Of a DNA stretch of 64,000 nucleotides, positions 53,586 through 63,967 are shown one piece after another. The stretch lies in assembly GCF_003852405.1 (NCBI RefSeq), contig NZ_QAJM01000018.1:62001-126000 (forward strand). Reading direction: 5' to 3'. The notes under the pieces are model-generated. The model did no database searches. It was given only the letters and a program-made list of their open reading frames with translations, and was not told where the DNA came from. The position numbers and the translations under genes are program-made. Positions within the stretch are counted from its first letter, which is position 1. The number at the start of each line of letters is the position of its first letter. Source of the DNA: Pseudomonas sp. KBW05. Its GTDB lineage: Bacteria > Pseudomonadota > Gammaproteobacteria > Pseudomonadales > Pseudomonadaceae.

Positions 53586-55058
53586 ATGGCCCGTTTCGAA
53601 CTGCAAAAACTCTACATTGACGGCGGCTACAGCGACGCTGGCAGCGATGCCACCTTCGAAGCCATCAACCCGGCTAACGGTGAAGTTCTCGCCCAAGTGC
53701 AACGCGCTACCAAGGAAGACGTTGAACGTGCCGTGGTCAGCGCCGAAAAAGGCCAGAAAATCTGGGCCGCCATGACCGCCATGGAGCGTTCGCGCATCCT
53801 GCGTCGTGCCGTCGATATCCTGCGCGAGCGCAACGATGAGCTGGCCGCCCTGGAAACCCTGGACACCGGCAAAGCCTTCTCCGAAACCAAATACGTCGAC
53901 ATCGTCACCGGCGCCGACGTGCTCGAATACTACGCAGGCCTGGTGCCGGCGATTGAAGGCGAGCAGATCCCATTGCGCGACACCGCCTTCGTCTACACCC
54001 GCCGCGAGCCGCTGGGCGTGGTGGCCGGTATCGGCGCGTGGAACTACCCGATCCAGATCGCCCTGTGGAAATCCGCGCCAGCCCTGGCGGCCGGTAACGC
54101 AATGATCTTCAAGCCAAGCGAAGTCACCTCGCTGACCACCCTGAAACTGGCCGAGATCTACACCGAAGCCGGCGTTCCAGCAGGCGTGTTCAACGTATTG
54201 ACCGGCAGCGGCCGTGAAGTCGGCACCTGGCTGACCGAGCACCCGCGCATCGAAAAAATCTCCTTCACCGGCGGCACCGACACCGGCAAGAAGGTCATGG
54301 CCAGCGCTTCCAGCTCTTCGCTGAAAGACGTGACCATGGAACTGGGCGGCAAGTCCCCGCTGATCATCTTCGACGACGCCGACCTCGACCGCGCCGCCGA
54401 CACCGCGATGATGGCCAACTTCTACAGCTCCGGCCAGGTCTGCACCAACGGCACTCGCGTGTTCGTGCCGAAGCACCTGCAAGCGGCGTTTGAAGCCAAG
54501 ATCGTCGAGCGTGTTGCGCGCATTCGCGTCGGCAACCCGGAAGACGAAAACACCAACTTCGGTCCGCTGGTCAGCTTCCAACACATGGAAAGCGTGCTGG
54601 GCTACATCGCCAAGGGCAAAGAGCAAGGCGCACGCCTGCTGTGCGGCGGCGACCGCCTGACCGACGGCGACTTCGCCAAAGGCGCCTTCGTGGCCCCGAC
54701 CGTGTTCACTGACTGCACCGACGACATGGTCATCGTGCGTGAAGAAATCTTCGGCCCAGTGATGGCGATCCTGACCTACGAAACCGAAGAAGAAGTGATC
54801 CGCCGCGCCAACGACACCGACTTCGGCCTGGCCGCTGGCCTGGTGACCAAAGACCTGAACCGCGCGCACCGCGTGATTCATCAGCTGGAAGCGGGTATCT
54901 GCTGGATCAACGCCTGGGGCGAGTCCGACGCGAAGATGCCAGTGGGCGGCTACAAGCAATCCGGTGTGGGCCGTGAGAACGGCATCAGCTCGCTGAACAA
55001 CTTCACCCGCATCAAATCGGTACAGGTTGAGCTGGGCGATTACGTCTCGGTGTTCTAA
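53586..55058 (+). CDS. betB: Betaine aldehyde dehydrogenase
   Basis: Oxidises betaine aldehyde to glycine betaine with NAD(P). ATG 53586 gives 490 residues, the family length. The catalytic residues Glu252 (MELGGKSP) and Cys286 ([13 protein letters not shown]) fall at the same numbers as in the P. aeruginosa enzyme, supporting the start. Other motifs: [26 protein letters not shown]. Confidence 0.97.
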   Translation: MARFELQKLYIDGGYSDAGSDATFEAINPANGEVLAQVQRATKEDVERAVVSAEKGQKIWAAMTAMERSRILRRAVDILRERNDELAALETLDTGKAFSETKYVDIVTGADVLEYYAGLVPAIEGEQIPLRDTAFVYTRREPLGVVAGIGAWNYPIQIALWKSAPALAAGNAMIFKPSEVTSLTTLKLAEIYTEAGVPAGVFNVLTGSGREVGTWLTEHPRIEKISFTGGTDTGKKVMASASSSSLKDVTMELGGKSPLIIFDDADLDRAADTAMMANFYSSGQVCTNGTRVFVPKHLQAAFEAKIVERVARIRVGNPEDENTNFGPLVSFQHMESVLGYIAKGKEQGARLLCGGDRLTDGDFAKGAFVAPTVFTDCTDDMVIVREEIFGPVMAILTYETEEEVIRRANDTDFGLAAGLVTKDLNRAHRVIHQLEAGICWINAWGESDAKMPVGGYKQSGVGRENGISSLNNFTRIKSVQVELGDYVSVF

Positions 55059-55090
55059 GACCCGAGTCCTGTATTGCCTGCGAGGCCGCC

Positions 55091-55164
55091 TTCGCGGGCA
55101 AGCCCGCTCCCACATTTTGTTCTATGTGAACCCGATCAAATGTGGGAGCTGGCTTGCCTGCGAT
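55091..55164. repeat. REPIN 14 (mixed arms), between betB and betA
   Basis: Left arm of the TTCGCGGGCAAGCCCGCTCC form, right arm TGTGGGAGCTGGCTTGCCTG then CGAT. It lies inside the betIBA operon. Confidence 0.88.
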
Positions 55165-55214
55165 GAGTGCGAAGCACTCGCCTGTCCTGACCATCTCCAA
55201 AGAGGGTGCATCCA

Positions 55215-56918
55215 ATGTCCCAAGAATACGACTACATCATCGTGGGTGCCGGTTCCGCCGGTAACACCCTGGCGACCCGTCTCACCGAAGACGAAGGCGT
55301 CACCGTCCTGCTGCTGGAAGCCGGCGGCCCCGACTACCGCTTCGACTTCCGCACGCAAATGCCGGCAGCGCTGGCGTTCCCGCTGCAAGGCCGCCGCTAC
55401 AACTGGGCCTACGAAACCGATCCAGAGCCACATATGGACGGCCGCCGCATGGAATGTGGGCGCGGCAAGGGCCTGGGCGGTTCTTCCCTAATCAACGGCA
55501 TGTGCTACATCCGCGGCAACGCGATGGACTACGACGGCTGGGCGAAACTGCCAGGCCTGGAAAACTGGACCTACCTCGACTGCCTGCCGTACTTCCGCAA
55601 AGCGGAAACCCGCGACATCGGCCCCAACGATTGGCACGGCGGCGATGGCCCGGTCAGCGTGACCACGCCAAAGGCGGGCAACAACCCGCTGTTCCACGCC
55701 ATGGTTGAAGCCGGCGTACAGGCCGGTTACCCGCGCACCGTCGACTTGAACGGCTACCAGCAAGAAGGCTTCGGCCCGATGGACCGTACCGTCACGCCTA
55801 AAGGCCGTCGCGCCAGCACCGCACGCGGCTACCTGGACACGGCCAAGAAGCGTTCCACACTGACCATCGTCACCCACGCCCTCAGCGACAAAGTGCTGTT
55901 TGAAGGCAAGCGTGCCGTTGGCGTGCGTTACCTGATCGGCGCGGCTGAAGAGCGCGTTGAAGCCCGTGCACGCAAAGAAGTGATCGTGTGCAGTGGCGCC
56001 ATCGGTTCGCCGCAACTGCTGCAACGCTCCGGCGTCGGCCCGGCCGAACTGCTGAACAACCTCGACATCCCGGTGGTCCACGACCTGCCAGGCGTCGGCG
56101 AAAACCTGCAGGACCACCTTGAGCTGTACCTGCAATATGCGTGCACCCAACCGGTGTCGCTGTACCCGTCGCTGCTCTGGTACAACCAGCCAGCCATCGG
56201 TGCCGAGTGGCTGTTCAACGGCACCGGTATCGGCGCCAGCAACCAGTTCGAAGCGGGCGGTTTTATCCGTACCCGTGAAGAATTCGAGTGGCCGAACATC
56301 CAGTACCACTTCCTGCCGGTAGCGATTAACTACAACGGCAGCAACGGTGTGAAAGAGCACGGTTTCCAGGCGCACATGGGTTCCATGCGTTCGCCAAGCC
56401 GTGGTCGCATCCAGCTGAAGTCGAAGAACCCACGGGACTACCCGAGCATCCTCTTCAACTACATGGCCACCGAGCAAGACTGGCAGGAGTTCCGCGACGG
56501 CATCCGCCTGACCCGGGAAATCATGCAGCAGCCGGCGCTGGACCAATACCGTGGTCGCGAAATCAGCCCGGGCATCGACGTGCAAACCGACGAGCAACTC
56601 GACAAGTTCATCCGCGAGCACGCCGAGACCGCGTTCCACCCGTCCTGCTCGTGCAAGATGGGCACCGACGACATGGCGGTAGTGGACGGCGAAGGCCGCG
56701 TGCATGGCATGCAAGGCCTGCGCGTTGTGGATGCGTCGATCATGCCGATCATCACCACCGGCAACCTGAACGCGCCGACGATCATGATCGCCGAGAAAAT
56801 CGCCGACAAGATCCGTGGCCGCCAGCCGCTGCCGCGCAGCACTGCCGACTACTACGTGGCGGGCGATGCGCCGGTGCGTGGCAAGCCGATGCGTGAAGTG
56901 GGCCCGACTGCGCAGTAA
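55215..56918 (+). CDS. betA: Choline dehydrogenase
   Basis: Membrane-associated GMC flavoprotein, 567 residues from ATG 55215. FAD motif [17 protein letters not shown] at 8-24, GMC signatures [20 protein letters not shown] and [16 protein letters not shown], catalytic region [10 protein letters not shown] and [16 protein letters not shown]. Oxidises choline to betaine aldehyde. Last gene of betIBA. Confidence 0.97.
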   Translation: MSQEYDYIIVGAGSAGNTLATRLTEDEGVTVLLLEAGGPDYRFDFRTQMPAALAFPLQGRRYNWAYETDPEPHMDGRRMECGRGKGLGGSSLINGMCYIRGNAMDYDGWAKLPGLENWTYLDCLPYFRKAETRDIGPNDWHGGDGPVSVTTPKAGNNPLFHAMVEAGVQAGYPRTVDLNGYQQEGFGPMDRTVTPKGRRASTARGYLDTAKKRSTLTIVTHALSDKVLFEGKRAVGVRYLIGAAEERVEARARKEVIVCSGAIGSPQLLQRSGVGPAELLNNLDIPVVHDLPGVGENLQDHLELYLQYACTQPVSLYPSLLWYNQPAIGAEWLFNGTGIGASNQFEAGGFIRTREEFEWPNIQYHFLPVAINYNGSNGVKEHGFQAHMGSMRSPSRGRIQLKSKNPRDYPSILFNYMATEQDWQEFRDGIRLTREIMQQPALDQYRGREISPGIDVQTDEQLDKFIREHAETAFHPSCSCKMGTDDMAVVDGEGRVHGMQGLRVVDASIMPIITTGNLNAPTIMIAEKIADKIRGRQPLPRSTADYYVAGDAPVRGKPMREVGPTAQ

Positions 56919-56939
56919 CTGATACACCGCGTCGCGCCC

Positions 56940-57022
56940 TTCGCGAGCAAGCCCGCTCCCACATTTGACCGAGTTCCAACATAGGAATGCGCTCAAAATG
57001 TGGGAGCGGGCTTGCTCGCGAA
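56940..57022. repeat. REPIN 15 (TTGCTCGCGAA type, arms reversed)
   Basis: Outward-facing REP arms after betA, ahead of the TldD-like gene. Confidence 0.92.
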
Positions 57023-57108
57023 GAGGCCCGAGCAGTCACTGCAAAACCCCTCCTTGATCAGCTACTCTGTCCGCCTGCCCGCGACGAGCCGCCCACAAGG
57101 AAGGCCCC

Positions 57109-58551
57109 ATGTTCGAACACCACGCCACACTCAAAAAACACTTCAGTGCCCTGCGCACCCGCGCCGAATTCTTCTCCCTGCGTTACGTCCGCGAATCCGG
57201 CCACTACCTGGCCGTGCGCAAGAACGTCGCCGAACCGCCGCACCTGAACCACGACGAAGGCGCCATGCTCACCGTGCGTCTCAATGGTGTGGAAGCCTAT
57301 GCCGCGACCAACGACATTTCCCTGACTGGCCTGCAAGCCGCCCTTGAGCGCGCCGAGCAACAAGCACGGTTGATCAAACCCCACGCCCTGCTCGACCTGC
57401 GCGACCAGCCGGTGTCCAGCGATGTGGCTGATTACCTGTCCCCCGATCTCGAGCAAGCCTTCCCGTCCTTGAGCGACTGCTACCAACTGCTGGGCGACGA
57501 GTCGGCCGCCGTGCCCAAAGACGAGCGCCTGGTGAACTGGGAAGTCAGCCTGGGCCTGACCCGCGTCGAACAGATCTACCTCAACAGTGCCGGCGCCGAA
57601 CTGCGCCAGGCCCAGCGCTTTGTGTTCCCCGGCGTCAACGTCACCGCCTACGACGGCCATGACAGCCAGACCCGCACCCTCGGCGGCAGCAACTTCGGCC
57701 AGCAAGGCGGCTTTGGCGTGATCAGCCGCTTCGGCCTGGCCGGCGCCGCGCCGCGCATTGCCGACGAGGCCCTGCAACTGCTGCTCGCGCCGAACACTCC
57801 CAACGGCCCGCACGACCTGTTGCTGATGCCCGACCAGATGATCCTGCAGATCCACGAATCCATCGGCCACCCGCTGGAACTGGACCGCATCTTGGGCGAT
57901 GAGCGCAATTACGCCGGCACCAGCTTTGTCAAAGCCAGCGACTTCGGCCAGCTGCAATACGGCTCACCATTGCTCAACGTGACCTTCGACCCGGACATTC
58001 CCGAACAGCTCGCCAGCTACGGCCATGACGACGACGGCACCGCCGCCAACAAACAATTCCTGATTCGCGACGGGCTGTTGCTCAAGCCGTTGGGCGGCGC
58101 GTTGTCGCAATTCCGTTCGGGCATGGGCGGCGTCGCCAACAGCCGCGCCAGCAGCTGGAACCGCGCGCCCATCGACCGTATGGCCAACCTGAATATCGAG
58201 GCCGGCGACCAGAGCTTCGAGCAACTGGTGGGCGGTATCGAGAACGGCATCCTGATGTCCACCAACCGTTCGTGGTCCATTGATGACGCGCGCAATAAAT
58301 TCCAGTTCGGCTGCGAATGGGGCCAGTTGATCGAAAACGGCGAGCTCAAAGGCGTGGTGAAAAACCCCAACTACAGGGCGATTTCCGCGCAGTTCTGGCG
58401 CAACCTCAGCGCCGTCGGCGATGCCAGCACCTTCAAGGTGCTGGGCACGCCGAACTGCGGCAAAGGCGAACCCAACCAGGTGATCCGCGTGGGGCATGCC
58501 TCGCCTGCGTGTGTGTTCAGCAACGTCGATGTATTTGGGGGAGATGCCTGA
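57109..58551 (+). CDS. TldD-like metalloprotease subunit
   Basis: A 480-residue protein of the TldD/PmbA (peptidase U62) family. The HExxxH zinc motif is intact: His249-Glu250-...-His254 (IHESIGHPLELDR), and TPNCGKGEPNQ near the C-terminus gives the third ligand Cys. It is shorter and more diverged than housekeeping TldD. The stop overlaps the next gene by one base (TGATG); the two probably form a TldD/TldE heterodimer. The substrate is unknown. Confidence 0.88.
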   Translation: MFEHHATLKKHFSALRTRAEFFSLRYVRESGHYLAVRKNVAEPPHLNHDEGAMLTVRLNGVEAYAATNDISLTGLQAALERAEQQARLIKPHALLDLRDQPVSSDVADYLSPDLEQAFPSLSDCYQLLGDESAAVPKDERLVNWEVSLGLTRVEQIYLNSAGAELRQAQRFVFPGVNVTAYDGHDSQTRTLGGSNFGQQGGFGVISRFGLAGAAPRIADEALQLLLAPNTPNGPHDLLLMPDQMILQIHESIGHPLELDRILGDERNYAGTSFVKASDFGQLQYGSPLLNVTFDPDIPEQLASYGHDDDGTAANKQFLIRDGLLLKPLGGALSQFRSGMGGVANSRASSWNRAPIDRMANLNIEAGDQSFEQLVGGIENGILMSTNRSWSIDDARNKFQFGCEWGQLIENGELKGVVKNPNYRAISAQFWRNLSAVGDASTFKVLGTPNCGKGEPNQVIRVGHASPACVFSNVDVFGGDA

Positions 58552-59867
58552 TGGACAACTTCAAGGCACTGGTGGAATGGCTCAAGCAGGCCATCACCGA
58601 TAACGAGCAATTTCACTTGGGTTACGCTGCAGAAGCGTCCGAGTTCGTGCGCTTCAACCACGCCAAGGTGCGCCAGGCCGGGCAGGTGCAACAGGCCAGC
58701 CTGCACCTCAAGCTGATCAACGACGGGCGCCACGCCGACCTCGGCATCACCCTGGCCGGCGAGCCGGCGCTGGACCGCCAGCGCCTCGCCGATGGCCTGC
58801 AACAGTTGCGCGAGACCTTGCCGCTGTTGCCACAAGACCCGTACCTGTTGCTCAACCACAACGCCTGGCAAAGCAGCAACGAACAGGCCCAGCCGTTGCC
58901 GGAGCTGGCCCAGGTGTTGGAAGACATCAGCCGCGCCGCAGAGGGCGTCGATCTGGTCGGCTTCTATGCCGCCGGCCCGATCAGCCGGGGCTTCGCCAGT
59001 TCATCGGGCGCCTTCGGCTGGCACCAGGCCAATAGTTTCAACTTCGATTTCAGCCTGTTCCACGCCAACGGCGAAGCGGTCAAGGCCAGCTACGCCGGGC
59101 ACACCTGGGACAGCAGCGAATTTGCCGCGCGCTTCCAGCAAGCCCGTGAGCAGCTCGAATTCCTCGGCCGCCCGCTACATAAACTCGCGCCTGGGCACTA
59201 CCGCGCCTACCTCGCTCCGGCTGCGATGGAGGAAATCATCGACCTCATCACCTGGGGTGGTTTTTCCGCCCAGGCCATCGCCAGCAAAAGCAGTTCGCTG
59301 CAAAAGCTGTATGCCGGCGAGCAGACCCTGAGCCCGCTGGTGACGGTGAGCGAGCAGGTCAGCGGTTCCCTGAGCGAAGCGTTCTCCAGCGAAGGCTATC
59401 CGCGCGGCGACGTGACACTGATCAATGCCGGCAAGGCTGCGGGCGAATTGATCAACTCCCGCAGCGCCGCCGAATACGGCCTGAGCACCAACGGCGCCAG
59501 CAGTGACGAAGCACCGAGCGCCTTGCAGATGGCGGCCGGCAGCCTGGCCCAGGCCGACATCCTCAAGCAGTTGGGCACGGGTTTGTACATCAGCAACCTG
59601 TGGTACCTGAACTACTCCGACCTGCCGGCCGCACGCCTTACCGGCATGACGCGCTTTGCCACGTTCTGGGTGGAAGACGGCGAGATCAAGGCGCCGGTGA
59701 GTACGATGCGCTTTGATGACAGTGTGTTCAGCCTGCTGGGGTCGCAGTTGGAAGCGCTGACGGCGGAGCGGGAGTTGTTGTTGTCGGCGAGTACCTACGA
59801 CCAGCGCAACACTTCCTCCAATTTGCTGCCAGGCGCCTTGGTAAACCGCCTGACCTTGACCCTCTAA
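58551..59867 (+). CDS. TldE/PmbA-like partner subunit
   Basis: A 438-residue protein of the same superfamily, without HExxxH (EEIIDLITWGGFSAQA stands at the corresponding place), as expected of the non-catalytic TldE/PmbA subunit. C-terminal LGTGLYISNLWYLNYSDLPAARLTGMTRFATFWVEDGEI is the PmbA signature. Coupled to the upstream gene by a one-base overlap. Confidence 0.88.
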   Translation: MDNFKALVEWLKQAITDNEQFHLGYAAEASEFVRFNHAKVRQAGQVQQASLHLKLINDGRHADLGITLAGEPALDRQRLADGLQQLRETLPLLPQDPYLLLNHNAWQSSNEQAQPLPELAQVLEDISRAAEGVDLVGFYAAGPISRGFASSSGAFGWHQANSFNFDFSLFHANGEAVKASYAGHTWDSSEFAARFQQAREQLEFLGRPLHKLAPGHYRAYLAPAAMEEIIDLITWGGFSAQAIASKSSSLQKLYAGEQTLSPLVTVSEQVSGSLSEAFSSEGYPRGDVTLINAGKAAGELINSRSAAEYGLSTNGASSDEAPSALQMAAGSLAQADILKQLGTGLYISNLWYLNYSDLPAARLTGMTRFATFWVEDGEIKAPVSTMRFDDSVFSLLGSQLEALTAERELLLSASTYDQRNTSSNLLPGALVNRLTLTL

Positions 59868-59882
59868 ACACAGCAAATTCCC

Positions 59883-60004
59883 TGTGGGAGCTGGCTTGTG
59901 TGGGAGCGGGCTTGCTCGCGAATACGGTGTGTCAGTCACTGAATGAGTTGACTGACCCACCGTATTCGCGAGCAAGCCCGCTCCCACACAAGCCCACTCC
60001 CACA
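59883..60004. repeat. REPIN 16, nested: a complete REPIN inside truncated REP arms
   Basis: Outer stubs TGTGGGAGCTGGCTTG (59883-59898) and CAAGCCCACTCCCACA (59989-60004) flank a complete TTGCTCGCGAA-type REPIN (59899-59988). Both stubs are cut at the same internal point, just after GGCTTG. Confidence 0.9.
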
Positions 60005-60120
60005 TTAGTTTTGCGGTGTTTTCAGGTAACTCAATTCCCATATTCCTACCGTGAAATCCTATCTCGCACTTGTTCCCCTGTGCTCTGTTGTCCCCCGCAA
60101 AAAACCTCGCTATAACGGTT

Positions 60121-60137
60121 GGTGGCATACCGCCACC
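60121..60137 (+). promoter_or_regulatory. Hairpin in front of the phaG-like start
   Basis: GGTGGC / GCCACC stem with an ATACC loop, ending four bases before the AGGAAG ribosome-binding site. It could affect translation start; it also makes an upstream TTG start at 60119 unlikely. Confidence 0.5.
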
Positions 60138-60157
60138 CACAGGAAGTGAGCGTTGAC

Positions 60158-61006
60158 ATGGACCACGGTAGTTTCGTCATCAACAAGCTGTACAAGCACT
60201 ACAACGTACACGTCGAGCAACTGGGAGACGACCCGCAAAAAAACACCGTGCTGATGGTCAATGGCGCGCTGTCCACCACCCGCTCGTTCGCCCGCACCAG
60301 CAAGTGCCTGGCCGAGCATTTCAATGTGCTGCTGTTCGACCTGCCTTTCTCCGGCTATTCCCGCGAGCACAATGCTGACCTGGACCTGGTGACCAAGGAC
60401 GACGAAGTGCAGATGCTGCGTGCCCTGGTGGAACGCTTCGAGGTCAACCATCTGGTGTCGGCCTCCTGGGGCGGCATCTCCACGCTGCTGACCCTGGCCC
60501 ACAACCCGCCGTCGATCCAAAGCTCGGTGGTGATGGCCCTGGCGCCCAACCTCAACCAGGCCATGCTCGATTACGTGGAGCGCGTGCGGGTGCTGATCGA
60601 GGCAGATGACAAGTCTGCGGTTGGCGATTTGCTCAACGAGACGGTGGGCAAACATCTGTCGCCTCGGCTCAAGCGCAACAACCATCGGCACCTGTCCACA
60701 ATGGCCACCACCGAATACCGCCAGGCGCGCTTTCATATCCATCAAGTGCTGGCCTTGGGCGATGGCAATTACCTGCCCGCGCTCAAGCAGATTGAAACAC
60801 CGGTGCACTTCATCAACGGCACCCTGGACGAATACACGCCGGCCGCCGAAGCGCAGTTGTTCAAGGCGTACGTGGGGCGCAGCAGCTTTGCCGTGGCCGA
60901 ACATACCGGCCACTTGCTCGACCTTGAATCCAGCGAAGCTGCCGTGGCCGTGCACGCTGCGTTGCTGGATTTCCTGGTGGGAAAAGGCGCGACGGATGGC
61001 GCATAA
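60158..61006 (+). CDS. PhaG/RhlA-like 3-hydroxyacyl transferase or thioesterase
   Basis: Alpha/beta-hydrolase of 282 residues (ATG 60158; GTG 60146 possible). It closely follows the PhaG/RhlA family: [41 protein letters not shown], nucleophile elbow [21 protein letters not shown] with the catalytic Asp, and [10 protein letters not shown] with the catalytic His. PhaG draws 3-hydroxyacyl chains from fatty-acid synthesis for polyhydroxyalkanoate; RhlA makes the lipid part of rhamnolipids. The sequence looks closer to PhaG. No rhlB or pha genes are near. Confidence 0.85.
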   Translation: MDHGSFVINKLYKHYNVHVEQLGDDPQKNTVLMVNGALSTTRSFARTSKCLAEHFNVLLFDLPFSGYSREHNADLDLVTKDDEVQMLRALVERFEVNHLVSASWGGISTLLTLAHNPPSIQSSVVMALAPNLNQAMLDYVERVRVLIEADDKSAVGDLLNETVGKHLSPRLKRNNHRHLSTMATTEYRQARFHIHQVLALGDGNYLPALKQIETPVHFINGTLDEYTPAAEAQLFKAYVGRSSFAVAEHTGHLLDLESSEAAVAVHAALLDFLVGKGATDGA

Positions 61007-61043
61007 TCGCCAACACATAGCCTGCTAACAAAAAGGGTTTTCT

Positions 61044-62471
61044 ATGCCGAATCGCGTCCCGCTCGATGCCAAGACCGCCCGCTGGCTCCCCTGGGTGGTG
61101 GCGATTGCCTTCTTCATGCAGTCGCTGGACGGGACGATTCTGAACACCGCGTTACCGGCCATGGCCCGCGACCTCGCGGAAAACCCGCTGCGCATGCAAG
61201 GCGTGGTGATTGCCTACATGCTCACCGTAGCGTTGCTGATCCCCGCGTCGGGCTGGATCGCCGACCGTTTCGGTACCAAGAAAATCTTCTTTGGCGCGAT
61301 CATGCTGTTCAGCATTGGTTCGCTGCTCTGCGCGTTATCCAGCAGCTTGAGCATGCTGATCGGCGCGCGGGTGATCCAGGGCCTGGGCGGCGCGCTGATG
61401 CTGCCGGTGGGGCGACTGGTGGTGCTGCGTGCTTACCCGCGCTCCGAGCTGGTGCGGATCATGGGCTTCATCACCATCCCCGGCCTGCTCGGCCCATTGC
61501 TCGGCCCGACCATGGGCGGCTGGATGGTGCAGTACCTGACGTGGCACTGGATCTTTTTGATCAACCTGCCGGTGGGCATGATTGGCTGCTACGCCGTGTG
61601 GAAATTCATCCCCGACCTGCGCGGCAGCGAACGCACGCGGTTCGACGGGATCGGCTTCCTGCTGTTTGGCGCGGCGATGGTGCTGATCACCATCGCCATG
61701 GAAGGCCTGGGCGAACTGCACCTGCCGCACCTGCGGGTGATGTTGCTGCTGTTCGGCGGGCTGGCGTGCCTGGCGGCGTACTGGCTGCGCGCCGGGCATA
61801 TCGATAACCCGCTGTTTTCGCCGGTGCTGTTCAAGACCCGCACCTTTGCCGTGGGCATCCTCGGCAACCTGTTTGCGCGCCTGGGCAGCGGCGCGTTGCC
61901 GTTCCTGGTGCCGTTGCTGTTGCAGGTGGCGCTGGGTTATTCACCGTCGGAAGCGGGAATGAGCATGCTGCCGCTGGCGGCGGCGGCGATGTTTGCCAAG
62001 TCCATCGCGCGGCCGTTGATCGAGCGTTTGGGCTACCGCATCGTGCTCACCGGCAACACCCTGGCGCTGGGCATCATGCTGGCGAGCATGGGCCTGGTCA
62101 CGGAACACACGCCCTACCCGCTGCTGCTGGGCATGTTGGCGGTGCTGGGGGCGATCAACTCGCTGCAATTCACCGCGATGAACACCGTGACCCTGATCGA
62201 CCTCGACGACGCCCAGGCCAGCAGCGGCAACAGCCTGCTGTCGGTGGTGGCGCAATTGTCCCTGAGCCTTGGGGTCGCATGTGCCGGTGCGTTGCTCGGC
62301 GGTTTCACCGCTGAAACGGGCAACGACGGCGTGGAAAGCGTACTCGGTGCGTTCCAGTTGACCTTCCTCACCGTGGGCATCATGGCCATGCTGGCGGCGG
62401 CGATCTTCCTGCAATTGTCGCCAAAAGACGGCAAACGCGTGGCCAGCCCGGAGCAGCACATCGAGCATTAA
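61044..62471 (+). CDS. MFS multidrug exporter, MdtD/DHA2 type
   Basis: Inner-membrane drug:proton antiporter of 475 residues, 14-helix DHA2 family. Motif A SGWIADRFGTKKIFFGAIM, motif C-like GLLGPLLGPTMGGWM, and the N-terminal SLDGTILNTALPAMARDL typical of EmrB/MdtD. It follows the phaG-like gene by 37 bases; a shared transcript is possible. Confidence 0.9.
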   Translation: MPNRVPLDAKTARWLPWVVAIAFFMQSLDGTILNTALPAMARDLAENPLRMQGVVIAYMLTVALLIPASGWIADRFGTKKIFFGAIMLFSIGSLLCALSSSLSMLIGARVIQGLGGALMLPVGRLVVLRAYPRSELVRIMGFITIPGLLGPLLGPTMGGWMVQYLTWHWIFLINLPVGMIGCYAVWKFIPDLRGSERTRFDGIGFLLFGAAMVLITIAMEGLGELHLPHLRVMLLLFGGLACLAAYWLRAGHIDNPLFSPVLFKTRTFAVGILGNLFARLGSGALPFLVPLLLQVALGYSPSEAGMSMLPLAAAAMFAKSIARPLIERLGYRIVLTGNTLALGIMLASMGLVTEHTPYPLLLGMLAVLGAINSLQFTAMNTVTLIDLDDAQASSGNSLLSVVAQLSLSLGVACAGALLGGFTAETGNDGVESVLGAFQLTFLTVGIMAMLAAAIFLQLSPKDGKRVASPEQHIEH

Positions 62472-62554
62472 GCGGCTTCTCGTCTAGAACTTGCGGGGAA
62501 AATCCCACAGGGCTGGTACACTGCGCGACATTTTGTTTTTGCAGAGCCAGCCCC

Positions 62555-63940
62555 GTGACCACCATCGCCACCGCTTTTAATACTTTGCCCCTGTCCGCCG
62601 CCATGCTGGCTAACCTCGACTCGCTGGGTTATGTCGAGATGACGCAGATCCAGGCGCAAAGCTTGCCGGTGATCCTCAAGGGGCTGGACCTGATCGCCCA
62701 GGCCAAGACCGGCAGCGGCAAGACCGCTGCATTCGGCATCGGCCTGTTGAACCCGATCAACCCACGCTATTTCGGCTGCCAGGCCCTCGTGATGTGCCCG
62801 ACCCGTGAGCTGGCCGACCAGGTCGCCAAGGAAATCCGTCGCCTGGCCCGTGCCGAAGACAACATCAAGGTCCTGACCCTGTGCGGCGGCGTGTCCCTCG
62901 GCCCGCAGATCGCCTCGCTGGAACACGGCGCCCACGTCATCGTCGGCACGCCGGGCCGTATCCAGCAGCACCTGCGCAAGGGTTCGCTGGTACTGGACGG
63001 CTTGAACACGCTGATCCTCGACGAAGCCGACCGCATGCTCGACATGGGCTTCTACGACGCCATCGAAGACATCATCAGCAAGACCCCGCCACGCCGCCAG
63101 ACCCTGCTGTTCTCGGCCACCTACCCGGTGAGCATCAAGCAGCTGGCCTCCAAGTTCATGCGCGCGCCGCAACAGGTTAAAGCCGAAGCGTTCCACTCCG
63201 ACGACCAGATCGAGCAGCGTTTCTACGAGATCTCGCCGGAAGAGCGCATGGACGCCGTGACCAAAGTCCTGGCGCACTTCCGCCCGGCTTCGTGCGTAGC
63301 GTTCTGCTTTACCAAGCAGCAAGTGCAGGAAACCGTGGATCACCTGACGGCCAAGGGCATTTCCGCCGTGGGCCTGCATGGCGACCTGGAACAGCGCGAC
63401 CGTGACCAGGTACTGGCGATGTTCGCCAACCGCAGCACCTCGGTGCTGGTGGCGACTGACGTGGCGGCACGCGGTCTGGACATTGACGCGCTGGACATGG
63501 TGATCAACGTCGAACTGGCCCGTGACTCGGAAATCCACATTCACCGCGTGGGTCGTACTGGCCGTGCCGGCGAGACCGGGATTGCCATCAGCCTGGTTGC
63601 ACCGTCCGAAGCGCACCGCGCCCAGGCCATCGAGCAACTGCAGAAGTCGCCGCTGAACTGGGACCAACTGGACAACCTCAAGCCGCAAAGCGGTGGTCCG
63701 TTGCTGCCGGTGATGAGCACTCTGTGCATCGCTGCCGGGCGTAAAGACAAAGTGCGTCCGGGTGACATCCTCGGCGCATTGACCGGTGAAGCCGGGATTC
63801 CGGGGGCGCAGGTGGGCAAGATTGCGATCTTTGACTTCCAGGCGTTTGTGGCCGTGGAGCGTGGGATCGCCAAACAGGCGTTGCAGCGTTTGAATGACGG
63901 CAAGATCAAGGGCCGTTCGTTGCGCGTGCGCATCCTGTAA
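62555..63940 (+). CDS. dbpA: ATP-dependent RNA helicase
   Basis: DEAD-box helicase (461 residues, GTG start at 62555) acting on 23S rRNA in large-subunit assembly. Q-motif region YVEMTQIQAQSLPVIL, Walker A AKTGSGKTAA, motif II LDEADRMLDMGF, motif III FSATYP, motif VI HRVGRTGRAG. The C-terminal 75 residues (LCIAAGRKDKVRPGDILGALTGEAGIPGAQVGKIAIFD) form the DbpA RNA-binding domain that recognises 23S hairpin 92. Confidence 0.96.
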   Translation: MTTIATAFNTLPLSAAMLANLDSLGYVEMTQIQAQSLPVILKGLDLIAQAKTGSGKTAAFGIGLLNPINPRYFGCQALVMCPTRELADQVAKEIRRLARAEDNIKVLTLCGGVSLGPQIASLEHGAHVIVGTPGRIQQHLRKGSLVLDGLNTLILDEADRMLDMGFYDAIEDIISKTPPRRQTLLFSATYPVSIKQLASKFMRAPQQVKAEAFHSDDQIEQRFYEISPEERMDAVTKVLAHFRPASCVAFCFTKQQVQETVDHLTAKGISAVGLHGDLEQRDRDQVLAMFANRSTSVLVATDVAARGLDIDALDMVINVELARDSEIHIHRVGRTGRAGETGIAISLVAPSEAHRAQAIEQLQKSPLNWDQLDNLKPQSGGPLLPVMSTLCIAAGRKDKVRPGDILGALTGEAGIPGAQVGKIAIFDFQAFVAVERGIAKQALQRLNDGKIKGRSLRVRIL

Positions 63941-63967
63941 AGCTCTCAAGCTCTACAGAGATCAAAA

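Noticed and set aside
60119-60157. TTG start extending the PhaG-like protein
   Set aside because: It lies within a hairpin and has no ribosome-binding site; AGGAAG is placed for the later start.
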